Source: Nageia nagi
Lineage: Eukaryota; Pinophyta
DNA length: 64,000 bases
Assembly (NCBI GenBank): GCA_050084985.1
Contig: JBITNC010000001.1
Location: 201,562,001-201,626,000 of the forward strand
Direction of reading: 5' to 3'
In this document: positions 23,101-34,017 of the stretch, one piece after another
How positions within the stretch are numbered: the first letter of the stretch is position 1
Layout: each line of letters starts with the position of its first letter
Program-made: the position numbers and the translations under genes
The notes under the pieces: generated by a model
What the model saw: the letters and a program-made list of their open reading frames with translations, nothing else
Databases searched by the model: none
Told to the model about the DNA's origin: nothing

Positions 23101-24882
23101 TGTAGATAAGTATGGTCTTAAATTAAGGATTTACACTATTAAACCGAAGACACTTGTAAGAGATAATTGAGTGTATTTGTAATCATTCAAAGGTAAAAAA
23201 AAAAGGTAACATATGATATAGATAATGACTTATGGTAAGTATTACAAATAAATAAGTAAAAAGGAGAAAACCTTATCATATGATTGGGATGAATATTGAA
23301 TCAAACCTAATTTCGAATTTAACGAGTGCCCTAAACACTTGTAAATGGAACAAGTAGAATTATTTAGTGTTAATATGAAATAATTTGTGATAATGAATGA
23401 AAGGTTAAGTTATCAACTTGATAATACATAGTAAGTGATGCATAATATTAAGGGAAAATTGATGACTTGGTCAAAATATATTTCGACTCAAACCTATTAT
23501 CGGTACAATTGTCTCAAGGTATTGAATAGAAATAAATAAAGGTTCCTATGTTAAAAGAATTCTTATAGGTTGGATGAAAATTGGTACAACAAAGAGGTTT
23601 AAAATAAATCTTAAATATGACCTAAATTAGATGAATAAGACATGTCTCAATCCTATCGTATAATTGAATTAGGTTCCAAGGATGGAAATTATGAATTGTC
23701 TCAATGATGAGGAAAAATATATAGAAATTTTATTAGTCAAAATTTTATATTAAATATTCACTAAACAACATGCAAAAAGAATATTCCTTGAGTATGGACC
23801 ATTTTACGCCACACTTCTTTGTTAGAAGTAGTTGAATTTAGTGCTAACTCAAGGCTTTTTATTAAACCCTAACATATGAATATTTAATAAAGTACTTTAT
23901 GTGTCGTATCATGCATTGGGATAATTGTAGTACTTTTGAATATTCTTAGTGACTTCATGATCAAGTTTTATTTGAAACTTCTTGCACACGTTGATGAATT
24001 TATTACTTGAATGAGAATGTTAATTTGTTTACCATAATTTTTTAGATAAAAGTAACTTCCTAATGCTTTGTACAAGTATGAAACCTAGAGACCCTAATAA
24101 TTGATTTGAGATCAATTATTTTTAGGTTTGATGGAATATGGGGTGGTTTTTATTTTATAACCTTGCTTAAAACTTATTAGACTATACAAACCACTAAAGG
24201 GTATTATTTCAATACTTATGGCTCCTTAAGATATGGGCATGAGGATGTTGTACTCCATGGTGAGCCTAGTGGATAGATATGGGAAGGCTAGTGTCTCATA
24301 CCCTCTATAGGAAGTTAGATGAGAGTAGCAGTTGATAAAAATATGGTTATCGGGTGAGGGTAATTAGTAGTCATTCTACTTACAGTAGAAAATACGAGTA
24401 TGAAAAATGTTCTATAGGTGATGATGCTTACCCATTTCATTTTGGAGATTGCCTAGGATAATCTATTTGCACCCGTGAATCAGAGGGTTATATCAAAAAT
24501 ATGAATAACCTAGTGGATGAGTGTTCTCTTGGATGATATGGGTCTTGAGTAGAATCCCACTATGTTGTGACCAAAAATTTTGTTGCACAGTTCGTAAGAA
24601 GAAATGGTGGGGTCACTTACATGAGATCTTCCAACAAGATGAGCATTGAGAAGTGAACACCAGAAGGATCATGATGATCAGGATTGGCTAATACAAATTT
24701 GGCCAATCTTGCTATGTGAATATCGACTAGCTAGCAACATTGATATGCTCATATGGTTCACCTTGTCCAATCCTAAACCATTCGATTATTTAAACTAAAT
24801 AAAAAAATAGGTCTAAAATTTTAAGGTTTTGTGATGTTGGGAATATGTGAAACATTATCAAGAAATAGGTGGTAGCGTTACA
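20135..24882 (+). repeat. G 3' LTR (4.7 kb) with foreign block
   Basis: It matches 11311-15309 end to end and closes with GTAGCGTTACA, followed by the CTTAG duplication. Its extra length comes from a block at 21599-22624 that has no counterpart in the 5' LTR. The TATA box is at 20970-20977. No coding sequence is seen. Confidence 0.92.
21599..22624. other. CpG-rich block inside G 3' LTR, unknown origin
   Basis: The LTR alignment breaks at TTTAGTATAT and resumes at CAAATACCTC. The right LTR holds 1026 bases here, the left only about 255 different ones. The first 850 bases carry about 19 CpG dinucleotides by my count and look richer in G+C; the matching left segment has none. I see no long open frame, tRNA or known repeat. 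It may be captured organellar or low-methylation nuclear DNA, or an LTR variant; I cannot decide. Confidence 0.6.
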
Positions 24883-24887
24883 CTTAG
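24883..24887 (+). repeat. Target-site duplication of G, right copy
   Basis: CTTAG, identical to 11306-11310. Its last base is also the first base of F's primer-binding site, so G landed at the very edge of that site. Confidence 0.85.
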
Positions 24888-24898
24888 CTTTGATACCA
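24887..24898 (-). promoter_or_regulatory. F primer-binding site
   Basis: On the minus strand TGGTATCAAAGC, identical to the site of G, one base from the F 5' LTR. Confidence 0.88.
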
Positions 24899-24899
24899 C

Positions 24900-25876
24900 T
24901 GTAAAATCCCAATTTATTCTCAACATAGGAATTAGCCAAAAAATATCAAATAATATCAAAATACACTCCTAAGAATTCCACGAACTATTTAAGTGCATCA
25001 AACAAGTACAATAATATATTCCTTGAGCCAGAAATCACTACTAAAGCTAATGTCATACTAAGATACATTTATATCATGTAAAATATGTCATTAATGATCT
25101 CAAAATTATGATGTCACACCAAGAGGAGTAAAATAAAACCAAACACATCAAATATTATACAACAAATGAAGATTAGGTGTGCCATGACTCAATTATGGAT
25201 ATAATGATGAATGCAATACAAACCAAGACCTCAAGGGCTAATATTTGTCTCCAATGGGCCAACTAGGGTACACAGATGTGAAAAGATAAATACTAATATA
25301 GATATGCTAAAGAACAACCACACTCTACTAGATCTATGGATGCCTCACTAAAGGGCTTCCAACATTAGCCTTCTGGGGATCCAAAATGCCCAACATGGGT
25401 GCCTAGAGATCATGCATGCCCAACATGGGTGTCCAAATACTATTAATGCCAATGCGGGTTATAGAGTGCCATGCATTCTTAAATTGTGTCTAGGAATCAT
25501 GTTTGGTTGTTAAGGTATCATCATGGGCCAACATGCGGGTCTATAAGTCTCCCCAAGTCTAGCATAAGAATACAAGTGCTCCCAAATCTAATTTTGAGGC
25601 TTATGAGTGATTATCCATGCTTTGTGCTATCCTAGGCATTACATAAGACTTGGGATTTCCAAAATAAATTATTTAGGATCTCCAAATGTACAAATAAATA
25701 ATAATAATTCATCCTAAGCTTCAGAGTAAAATGTCCCTCTTTAGGGCTCACAATGTGGGTCCAATAGACTATTATATTTCTATCCCAAGTAACTAATAAT
25801 GCAAGAATAAAATATTTACAAAGGGAACACCTAGGATCCTAAATTTATTTAATTCTATTTAAAATAAGATATTACA
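24900..25876 (-). repeat. F 5' LTR
   Basis: A 977-base LTR bounded by TGTAAAATCC (24900) and GATATTACA (25876), with the primer site inside. Its last ~475 bases align to 7212-7675. ACATC follows at 25877-25881 and should be the target duplication; the left copy is out of the window. Confidence 0.88.
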
Positions 25877-26046
25877 ACATCTCACAACTAAGGCAAAGAG
25901 GGGGCAATACACATAATCAAATCATTGATGATTCGAATAGCTAAACTAGGGAAGTATAAATTTTTTTTTCTCTTTACCTTTACTTACTTTGCAAGCATAA
26001 TATCATTTAAAGATTCAATTTCATTATACTTACAAAGGGGGACATT
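25877..26046 (+). other. Short internal remnant before LTR of H
   Basis: 170 bases between F and a putative LTR. It contains two purine runs, GGCAAAGAGGGGGC near 25894 and TACAAAGGGGGACATT at 26031-26046. The second directly precedes TGTTGACACC and looks like a polypurine tract. No coding sequence. Confidence 0.5.
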
Positions 26047-26831
26047 TGTTGACACCTACAAGTGGTCCTGTTAATATGATCCAACATAGGTGCAACTTTA
26101 CATACATATTTTAATCACATTTAATCATATTTTACCTTATTATAATATATTTCTCAGATTGTGTTCTTATTTTTATGTTAGGTATATTGAGATGGCTTCA
26201 ACCTATATTTGAGGGTTCAAATGGTGATATCATGACTAATATAAATATAAGTATCTCTAACCTAGGGAAAGCATGTCAAGATTACATCTCGATAGTTGAT
26301 ACCCTACACTTGGGTGTTTCTAAATGTTGCTTATTGAGATTGGAAAATATTTGTTATCCATATTCAAAACCATATGCTTTATTTGACTTGTCATCATATT
26401 TGTTATCATCAATTCATGTTGGTGAGCCTCATTTGATCATAATGTTAGCACCTATGCTAAGGTTCATGCCTGCACTAAGCTCTTGGAGATTAGCATCCAT
26501 CTTAGTATTTTCTTTACACTTGACCTTAAGGTTCATACAAAAGGTCACCTCTTTGACAAGTTCATCCAATGTATCCTCAACCATGACATAGGTAAGAACA
26601 CATAGGTATTTATCTTACACTTGATTCATTTCTCTTTAGTGTGTACATTTATTTTACATCTTGACATCAATGTAATTCATTATTTTGTTACTGCATTGCT
26701 ATATTTCTTCTATTTCCCCTTATTCATGCATCTTGATTTGATTTAAGTAGCTTGGATAAATCATACTTAAATATTTATCTGTATTTAGTTCATTTAGGAT
26801 AAAACCCTAGGTGTACGAAAACACATCAACA
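26047..26831 (+). repeat. Putative 3' LTR of element H
   Basis: A 785-base segment with mirrored termini TGTTGA...TCAACA and a polypurine tract directly upstream, so it is most simply a plus-strand 3' LTR. Its element would extend left, split by F and outside the window. There is no second copy here to confirm the boundaries, and no clear target duplication. A 138-codon frame inside it (26175-26591) matches no family I know and probably arises by chance. Confidence 0.5.
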
Positions 26832-27540
26832 TTATTATTGATAATATTTTGAAAAAAATTATTACGCATGTAAAAATCTTATTTTCTAAGAAATCAAAAT
26901 CTAATTTTTATAATTATGTATTTTACAAGTAAAAGAAGATTTATAGGTGCTATAAAAAATTATTTTAAAGATGGATTTAGTGCAAAATTTTCACTACACA
27001 GGCAAGAAGGACCCTAAATTGGAAGAGATACCAATATAGATGCATCATAAAGTCTCTTAACCCAGTTGATCATACCCATTACCATGTAAAGGCTAACTAA
27101 TAAAAATTTTTGGAAATAGTTGGTGCTAAAGTGAATGCAACTAAGGAGCATCATGCATCCACATAACAACCCTCATAGCAAAAAGAAACTTCACAGGCAC
27201 ATGGATTTCTTAAATCATTATTTGTGGGTATGCACCATATGGGTTATGTAGGAAAGCAAGGGCTTAATGCTACATTTACGAGTATACCAATTTAATGAAT
27301 TATTTAATATTTATACATACAATAATTAAATATTTACTAATTTATATGATTAATGTTTTTATAGTTATCCATATATGATCGACTTCCAACAAAGGAGGAA
27401 AGCAAATATGGACTTAAAGAAGGATTTACAAAGCTTGTTGAAAGGGTGGATGTTGAAATGGTGAGAAAGTAGAAAAACCTTATATGCTTTAAATTAATTA
27501 ATTATATTTAACTTTTAAATATTAATTTAGGCTTTAAATA
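26832..27540 (+). other. Unassigned sequence with possible pseudo-exon fragments
   Basis: About 700 bases not attributable to an LTR element. Two plus-strand stretches read like decayed coding sequence: about 27030-27140 (H-T-H-Y-H-V-K-A-N) and about 27366-27470 (D-R-L-P-T-K-E-E, then Y-G-L-K-E-G-F-T-K-L-V-E-R-V-D-V-E-M). They are separated by an AT-rich piece that could have been an intron. I do not recognise the protein. It could equally be part of an unknown transposon. Confidence 0.35.
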
Positions 27541-27713
27541 TTCTACATAGAGTTAAAAATGTTGACTTAGGGTTTTTAGTTTTACTAGGGTTTATAGGTT
27601 TAAGTGTTTAGAATTTTAGATTTTTAGGGATTAAGAGATTAAGGATTTAGGGCTAAAGGTTTTAAAGACTTAAGGGTTTAGGGGTTTAGGGGTTTAAGGA
27701 CTCATGAGTTTAG
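27541..27713 (+). repeat. Degenerate TTTAGGG-like tract
   Basis: A run of variants of the plant telomere heptamer: TTAGGG, TTTAGGG, TTAAGGG and three GGGTTTAGGG-type steps near 27670-27695. It is interstitial and strongly diverged, and it directly abuts the LTR end of E at 27714. Confidence 0.6.
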
Positions 27714-28340
27714 TGTAGATAAAAAATAAAACACAATGCAATAAACATAGCACTATTTCTCTACAAATCAAATACTAAATTATACATTTGAAATATACCA
27801 GTTATAACAATAACAAATATGTACCTTCATCAAATCTGAAGAAATAGACTATAACCAATACTCTCATGAAATCTTCATTCATTTATATTCAATAACAATG
27901 ACATTGATGTCTTAAGGTTCAAATGTTGTAGACATCGTAAAACATGTAAAACCAAATACATAAATTGAAAGATAAGAAATATGATAAAGGATAGATAATA
28001 GATCCACGGGTAAGTGGTGTTACAAAATACCATTCTTATTTGGATATATGATATTCATGTATTCTCTTATTTGGATGATGATGATCTACTCATAATGAAT
28101 CATTACCTTTGATATTCTTTAATAGCAATATCTAGATCTTCTCTTTTTCTTAGTGTCATTACATATTACATAGTTTAAGATGCATTTATAGACATTTGAC
28201 ATGACTTACATTGTTTAATGGTCATTTTATATTGATTACATTACCTTGGGTGTATTTTAACCCCTTTTTATAATAAATATCTCTAGATGTAATAAAAATA
28301 AATTATTTAATAAATAAGAATTCATTTTTAAGCATCTACA
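27714..28340 (-). repeat. 3' LTR of Tat-type gypsy E
   Basis: A 627-base LTR bounded by TGTAGA and TCTACA. On the minus strand it starts TGTAGATGCTTAAAAATGAA and aligns well with the D LTR (58320-58952), which starts TGTAGATGCCTAAAAATGAA, so D and E are one family. The polypurine tract lies at 28341. The other LTR of E is beyond the right edge. Confidence 0.87.
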
Positions 28341-28357
28341 TTTTGCCCCTCTTTAGA
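28341..28357 (-). promoter_or_regulatory. E polypurine tract
   Basis: On the minus strand TCTAAAGAGGGGCAAAA, directly before the LTR start. Confidence 0.8.
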
Positions 28358-28849
28358 GGTGTAATGAAATACATGCAATTACATATCCATAAAAGAAGAG
28401 TAGAAGAAAAACTTTGAGAATTTTGAACTCTTGTACACTAGCATGGTCTTTTGATACAAGAACTTCACTACCCCCTTTTGTCTTGGTTTCCCTAAGAAAG
28501 CTCCATTGATAGTGCAACCAAGATAAAATATAAAGAAAATATCTCTTTTTCCCCTTGTATTTCTCAAGCATGAAATCAAATGCTCCTTCATTTATGATAT
28601 TAGGTGGTCTTATATTCCAGTGTCTATATCTTGATACAAAAGAGTTATATAATTTTAGATTTTGATGTGGCATAATGCAAAGTGTTGGTGATGTGCATAT
28701 AGTACTCTGAATGGCATGGACATGTTGAATTTTATTGATTTTTTTTCTTTCATTCTTTTTTTAACCTATATAAAGAAGAGAAATTAAAAAATACCTTGTA
28801 ATAGAAAATTATGTTAGAAACATCATGCAATAGGTCTTGGATATATAAT

Positions 28850-29191
28850 GAGATGCATCATTCATTAGGTATGAGATAATATCAACATTCTCATTAACAG
28901 TTGTATTACCAATTTTATTTTAAGTGAGTGAACTCTCACTAGCCGTATTGATGACCATCGATGATCATACATTTTATGTTTGTGACCCAAAGATATTATG
29001 CTTTAATGGTTGTAAACATAACCATACATGGATACACTGTAAGGTGCATCATCTATTGGATGTGAGCCAATTTCAACATCCTTACTAATGGTTGTATCAT
29101 CAATTTTTTTTAAGTGAACTCTCACTAATTGTATCATTGGCCATCAGGGATCAAGCATTTTATATCCCTAATCCAAAGATATTATGCTTGC
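28850..29191 (-). repeat. Tandem repeat of ~190 bp in E 3' region
   Basis: Two diverged copies at about 28850-29003 and 29040-29191 share GTGAACTCTCACTA and CCAAAGATATTATGCTT. Tandem repeats downstream of pol are common in the Tat/Ogre group. Confidence 0.8.
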
Positions 29192-29231
29192 TATTTTTTT
29201 TTTTTTTATATTTTTATGAAATTTAACATTG

Positions 29232-29236
29232 TTGGT
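29232..29236. repeat. Target-site duplication of B, left copy
   Basis: TTGGT, against TTGGC at 57310-57314; one C/T difference. Confidence 0.7.
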
Positions 29237-29674
29237 TGAAATAATTTGAGCACACACTAATCTAATTCATTAAGAAAATTCAAAGTATAATATATAGGAC
29301 TCCAATGAGTAGCTAAAATTAAGCTCATGGAGGTTACATATAGGATCAAAAATGAATGCTAAGGATTATTACACAAATCCACTCAAATTCAAATGAAAAT
29401 AGATAAATGGGAGTTACAATCATGTTGAAGGATATTATCCCATCATCCCTATAGAGTAATAGATACTGAATCAAAGTGCAACTAAGAAAAATCAAAGCAA
29501 ATATCATAAATATCGTAATTACCAAAAACCACTAGTAAAACATGTAGAGTGGTTCAAAATGTGATGTCATTTCTAGAAATGTGTAGGATTGTAGAAAAAC
29601 AAAAAAATTTCCATAGATAATAAAATGAATTAGCATTTCATACTGTTAAGAATTAAAAACTTAAATCTACGTGA
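29237..29674 (-). repeat. B 3' LTR
   Basis: A 438-base LTR aligning to 56879-57309 with many substitutions. Its outer edge is set by the TTGGT duplication. Confidence 0.88.
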
Positions 29675-30140
29675 TAGGGTTTATTAGGAAGTCTCTCAAC
29701 TTCATAAATTGATGTGTAGCAATGCCTTTGGTGAATAGGTAAGTTAGATTGTCCTCACTCTTATAATAATACAATTCAATAACTTTCTTATCAACCATAT
29801 CTTAGATAAAATGGTACTTCATAATGTTTTCATTTGGATTGATCCACATGATTGTTTTCCAATTGCATGACAATTTGGTTATCACAAAACAAGGTTGTTA
29901 CACCAATTTATCTCTCCTATTTCCTTAAGAACTTTTTGCATCCACAATGCTTGTGCACTAGTATTAGTGATGGTAATATATTTATCTTCAATGGAGGATA
30001 AGGCAATTATGGTTTAATTTTTGTAAGATTATGTAATAAGACCTATACCAAGGCTAAAATAAATACTAGAAGTAGACTTTCTATCATCAACATGGTTACC
30101 CCTATCACTATCACTATATCCAACAAATTTTACATTTTTA
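29675..30140 (-). pseudogene. B RNase H
   Basis: Minus-strand copia RNase H. The start F-V-G-Y-S-D-S-D-R-G with the D-D-R-K-S-T-S motif is at 30130-30050 (the family has D-W-G; Trp to Arg here). The C-terminal part contains T-T-L-F-C-D-N-Q near 29900, and stops are frequent after that. It ends about 15-40 bases before the LTR. Confidence 0.83.
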
Positions 30141-31260
30141 TTTTTAAGGTAATGGATGTCAAAATATTGTATGCCTTTGACATATCTTAGAATTATCTTA
30201 GCTACCTTTAGGTGAATATCTAAAGGAGCACTCATGTACCTAGACACAAGTGAAACAAAATGATAAATATCAAGACTTGAATTTGTTAGGAACATCAAGC
30301 TCCAAACCATCCTTCTATGAGTGTGCACATCAACTTTAGTATGCCCATCATCTTTGATTAAATTTTATCCATAAGCTATAGGAGTGAAAATAGTTGTACA
30401 ATCATCCATGTCAAACTTATGAAACAAATCATTAGCATACATGGTTTGAGGAAAAAAAATTTAACTATCATCCATGCCAAACTCATGCAACAAATCAACA
30501 ATTGTACAATCATCCATGCTAAATTTATGCAACAAATTATTAGCATAAACATTCTTGCATCATGGATTTCTTGAAAGTATCATTCAATTTATAATTTCTA
30601 ACCATGTAAATAAAATCATCCACATAAAGGAAAATCATAAAAATATCACTACCATCATGTTTATAGTAGAGAGTTGGTTCACTTTTACTTCTTATGAACC
30701 CAAAATTTTGGAAATACCCATCTATCTATAAGTACAAGTTCTTAGGGCTTGCTTGAGGCCATACAAGGCCTTATTCAACTTGTAAATATGATACTCTTTA
30801 CCTTTATTTTCAAAACCTTGGGTTTGAGCAACAAATGCCTCTTCATAAAGGTATCCATTCAAGAATACACTCTTGATATCCAAGTGGTATACCTTCTAAT
30901 CTTTATGATTCGTAATGGAGAGAACCATTTGGATGGTTTCTTTTCTAGCAATAGGAAAAAAGGTCTCCTCATAGTTCTATGTTGTATCTCTAAGTGAAAA
31001 CTTTATCCCTAAGTCTAACCTGTGCCTCTCAATGGTGCCATCAATATTAAACCTAGTTTTATAGATCCATTTAGAGGCTATAACCATTTTCCCTTTTGGA
31101 AGTTAAACTAGCTCCCATGTATCATTTTTCTCAATGGAGTGTATATCCTCTTCCATGGCCTTCATCCAAACATCATTAGTACATGCATTTTCATAACAAG
31201 AAGGATCAAAATCAACAATAGCCACCAATGAAAAACTATCCACTTCACCCTTGGATTCAC
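30141..31260 (-). pseudogene. B reverse transcriptase
   Basis: Minus-strand RVT_2-type RT. W-E-L-V-K-L-P-K-G-K is near 31110, S-K-W-I-Y-K near 31065, Y-H-L-D-I-K-S-V-F-L-N-G at about 30885-30850, and A-L-Y-G-L-K-Q-A at about 30770-30745. The active site Y-V-D-D is at 30626-30615, intact. The thumb follows at 30328-30150. A three-fold local repeat (30395-30548) interrupts the segment after the active site. Frameshifts and stops throughout. Confidence 0.87.
30395..30548 (-). repeat. Three-fold local repeat inside B RT
   Basis: Three copies of a unit of about 60-80 bases, each with CAATCATCCATG or TATCATCCATG, AAC/AAATT(T/C)ATG, and AACAAAT, at about 30398, 30464 and 30505. It duplicates the H-E/K-F-x-M-D-D-C/S segment of the RT thumb. 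Confidence 0.7.
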
Positions 31261-31521
31261 CATCCAACTCATCACTATACAAATGGAGATTTTTAAGCCT
31301 CTTAATTACTTGATCTAGTTCTTTTGCTTTTCTTCTAGTTACTCTCTTTGAAAAATTCTAACCTAAAATTTGAGGAGGATGATTTGCAAGTGTTCTATTA
31401 CCTCTTTCTTTACAATTATTGCTTGGAAAATCATCATCATCACTTTGAACATATTTGGGCTGCACTTATGTAGGATTTTGTGGATTATTTGATGCTTTGG
31501 GATGCACATTTTGTTGGTTGA
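31261..31521 (-). pseudogene. B integrase-RT linker, cut by C
   Basis: A minus-strand Asp/Lys-rich linker between integrase and RT, with no catalytic motif, ending at the C LTR at 31522. It resumes at 37115 on the far side of C. Confidence 0.6.
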
Positions 31522-32243
31522 TGTAGATGCATAAAAATGATTTATTATTTATTTAGTAAATTATATTTATACTTATTAAATGATTTAATGCAATATTACA
31601 TATGTCAAGATAAAAGGATATTATAATGCAATACCATGTGCTATATTAAATGCTATATCATATATCATAGGTCTTATTTTAAAGTATCTTGAATATAACA
31701 ATGATTATATTATTACAAGAGGTCAGCATTCACTCCTTTTTATGTCTTTTGTAGGCTATATAAATGGGTGGATAGGTTTATCTCTAGATATCAAAACTCT
31801 TTGATATCATAAGAACTCTAATATGTGGTTGTCAACTATAACGATGTCTCTAGATGTCACCTATCTTAAGAATTTGTTATACTCTAAGATCTGGACTTTC
31901 TATCTTTGAGGCACATCATAATTCAACACATTCCATGTAGTCATCAACATGCTTCTGCTATGCCAATAGCAGTGTGCTTCTCTAAGGTTGTCAATGGCAT
32001 ACATCTTCTAGATTGAGGGTTCTAGATTTCAAAGGTCGAGCTATTGGTTCATGCATACAAACCTTAGCTATGAGCTCACCATGAATCTGATCTAAATCCT
32101 TTAGATATTCATTGACATTTACCTTTGAGGATTGTAAACACACTTCATATCAAATGCACGTGTTTCATGTATATATATTATGATATGATATAGTATCTAA
32201 TTGTATATTGTAAACTATTTATTTAATTGTATTTATTCATATA
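31522..32243 (+). repeat. C 5' LTR
   Basis: It starts TGTAGATGCATAAAAATGAT and is nearly collinear with 36386-37114. The end is inferred from the primer site at 32247 and is uncertain by a few bases. Confidence 0.85.
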
Positions 32244-32246
32244 TTT

Positions 32247-32261
32247 TGGTGAACCCCAATG
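32247..32261 (+). promoter_or_regulatory. C primer-binding site
   Basis: TGGTGAACCCCAATG after the 5' LTR. D has the closely similar TGGTGAACCTGACTA at 58956. The tRNA was not identified. Confidence 0.7.
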
Positions 32262-32899
32262 TATCCTACAAACCCTATAATTTTTCATTTTAGGGAATCA
32301 CTTTTTCTTAGGAGTCTTTCATTAGAAATCCTTGGTTTTATTTTCCTTTTGGTTGAGTTAATTTTCTTCAAATTTGAAAAAAATTATTGTTCAAAATTTT
32401 ATTTTTTTGAAAAACGTCACTCTAGAAAAACCCATATTTTGGAGATCATTTTGTTCAATTTGATGAGATCTAGAATTAGAAAACTTTTTCCAAACCATAT
32501 ATAAATATATTTGGGAGGCTTTTCTAATTTTTTAGGTCTATATTTGCATATTTTAGGTGATTTGAAAATATTTTTGTAAAAAATGTTATATTTCAAAATC
32601 ATAAAGTTTGAAAATATTTTAAAGCTATTTGGTGAATTATTTCAAGATCAAAACTTGTCAAAATCATTGGTCATCATAGTAGACAACTTTTTGAAATTAA
32701 TTTGAGCTTATTGCATGAATTTTTATCAAGATTTTTTGAGATTTTCAAATAAAAATATTTTTGCATAAAAACTTGAATATTGAAGGTTGTTTTCTTAAAT
32801 TTTGAAAGTCCTAGCCTCATAAAACTTGTCCCATATCAAAGATATATATACTAGCAACTTGTTTTTAATATTGCATGGTGTACAAGTGCTTATTTTTTC
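32262..32899 (+). other. C leader
   Basis: About 640 bases of T-rich sequence between the primer site and the gag-like frame. No domain; the short open frames here are not supported. Confidence 0.6.
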
Positions 32900-34017
32900 A
32901 TGTTTCTTAAAATTTTGTGCAATGCTCTAGATCTTGTATTTTATCATGGATGTTACATCTATAAGTTTTTACTTGAACATTTGAATGTGATAAGTGATTT
33001 ATTTGCACCTTCTCCTACACAAGAAATATCTAAGGATATGGATGTTGACAAAAATAACAATAGAAAATATTTTGATGAAATGAGTTTAACAAATTCATGC
33101 TTGACTACTGTAAATGATGTGCAAAATGATATGTTAATCATAGAAAATCAAGTGCATAATAATAATAGTGATGATGATGATGATTATATGGTTGAATTTG
33201 ATTATGATGCATATTTAAACCTTGAAGCTATGGATAACTACAAAATGTATGATATTGCATTTAAAAATTTGACACCTCAAGATCAACTTCAGAAAATTAA
33301 ATAACATATGTTAGCAAATCCTTCTTTGATGTTGGGCATTTATAATGATCTTGATTTGAAAGAAAAATATTATGCATTTTTAAGGAAAGAATTGGATATA
33401 TTATTAGAAGATCCATATGCAAGATAACATTGTATGCAAAAGTTTGAGAAAGAAAACATACAAAAGAAATAACATAATCAAATACCTTAACCGAAACTTC
33501 AATCAAAACCTCAACCTACATCTCCACCTAAACCTCAATCGAAACCACAACCTAAACTACAACCTAAATCTCAAATTCAAATTCCATCTCAACAAGAAAA
33601 ACTAAACCAATGTTTACAAAGAGTATCATCTAAGAAAACATTGAAAACATAGGATGCTCACATTGTATAGAAACCTAAACATGATGCACATAATTTTTCT
33701 CCACCACTCGATCAAGAGGCCCCTAAATTTGAGATGTTTAGTGGACATCAGCCAAAGCTTATTATGATAGATTTGATACAAAAAGATTTATTATAGCCAT
33801 TATTAAAAAGCACAAAATATGATAATGTTTTTATGGAAAAATTTTATGCTTATTGTACTTATCATCAAAGAAAGGGTCACTCTACAAATTCTTGTAATGA
33901 TTTGAAGGTTGTAATTTTGGACCTCATTGCACAAGGGAAATATGAGATTCATCAACATGATTTAGATCCAAACATTACAGATAGAATTGAGAAATTTTAG
34001 GATAAATATGATGAATA
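32900..34017 (+). pseudogene. C gag-like protein lacking the capsid core
   Basis: One reading frame with a few stops (33302, about 33425 and later). Residues 1-134 (32900-33304) include an acidic run D-D-D-D-D at about 33170-33185. A Pro/Lys/Gln-rich repeat (K-P-Q-P-K style) lies at 33490-33590. Then F-E-M-F-S-G-H (33730-33750) runs straight into L-I-M-I-D-L-I-Q-K-D-L-L and a zinc knuckle C-T-Y-H-Q-R-K-G-H-S-T-N-S-C at about 33857-33898, followed by D-L-I-A-Q-G-K-Y-E-I. In D the same flanking motifs are separated by a ~600-base capsid domain, so C has lost exactly that part. Confidence 0.75.

Larger units (their letters stand above)
11311..24882 (+). mobile_element. Ty3/gypsy chromovirus G, full length
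   Basis: Complete plus-strand gypsy with a CTTAG target duplication, LTRs of about 4.0 kb (11311-15309) and 4.7 kb (20135-24882), a primer site, gag, protease, RT, RNase H, integrase, chromodomain and polypurine tract. Large LTRs, an initiator-Met primer site and a C-terminal chromodomain fit the Tekay/Del lineage. The LTRs differ at about 8% of sites by eye over the first 250 bases. They also differ by a replaced block (21599-22624 on the right, 12787-13041 on the left). All coding domains carry stops. Confidence 0.93.
7212..25876 (-). mobile_element. Ty3/gypsy chromovirus F (minus strand), interrupted
   Basis: Chromovirus-type gypsy on the minus strand: 5' LTR 25876-24900, primer site 24898-24887, then element G (11311-24882), then a short leader, protease remnant, RT, integrase and chromodomain, polypurine tract, and part of the 3' LTR (7675-7212). 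The rest of the 3' LTR is beyond B2, off the left edge. Only about 500 bases separate the primer site from RT once G is removed, so most of gag is deleted. RNase H and the integrase zinc finger are also missing. Confidence 0.87.
28358..29236 (-). other. E non-coding 3' region
   Basis: About 880 bases between the E integrase gene (which resumes at 57315 beyond copia B) and its polypurine tract. No domain is visible; a 106-codon minus-strand frame (28673-28353) is AT-driven and matches nothing I know. It carries a two-unit tandem repeat at 28850-29191. Confidence 0.7.

Noticed and set aside
26175-26591. 138-codon open frame as a host gene
   Set aside because: No family recognised, AT-rich, lies inside a putative LTR with no splice or expression evidence.
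27541-27713. True telomere end
   Set aside because: The heptamers are highly diverged, the tract is short and is flanked on both sides by transposon sequence.
33490-33590. Possible CRISPR-like or satellite array from repeated CCTCAAC/CCTAAAC words
   Set aside because: Short irregular repeats encoding Lys-Pro-Gln; it is a low-complexity part of the C gag-like frame, and the organism is a plant.
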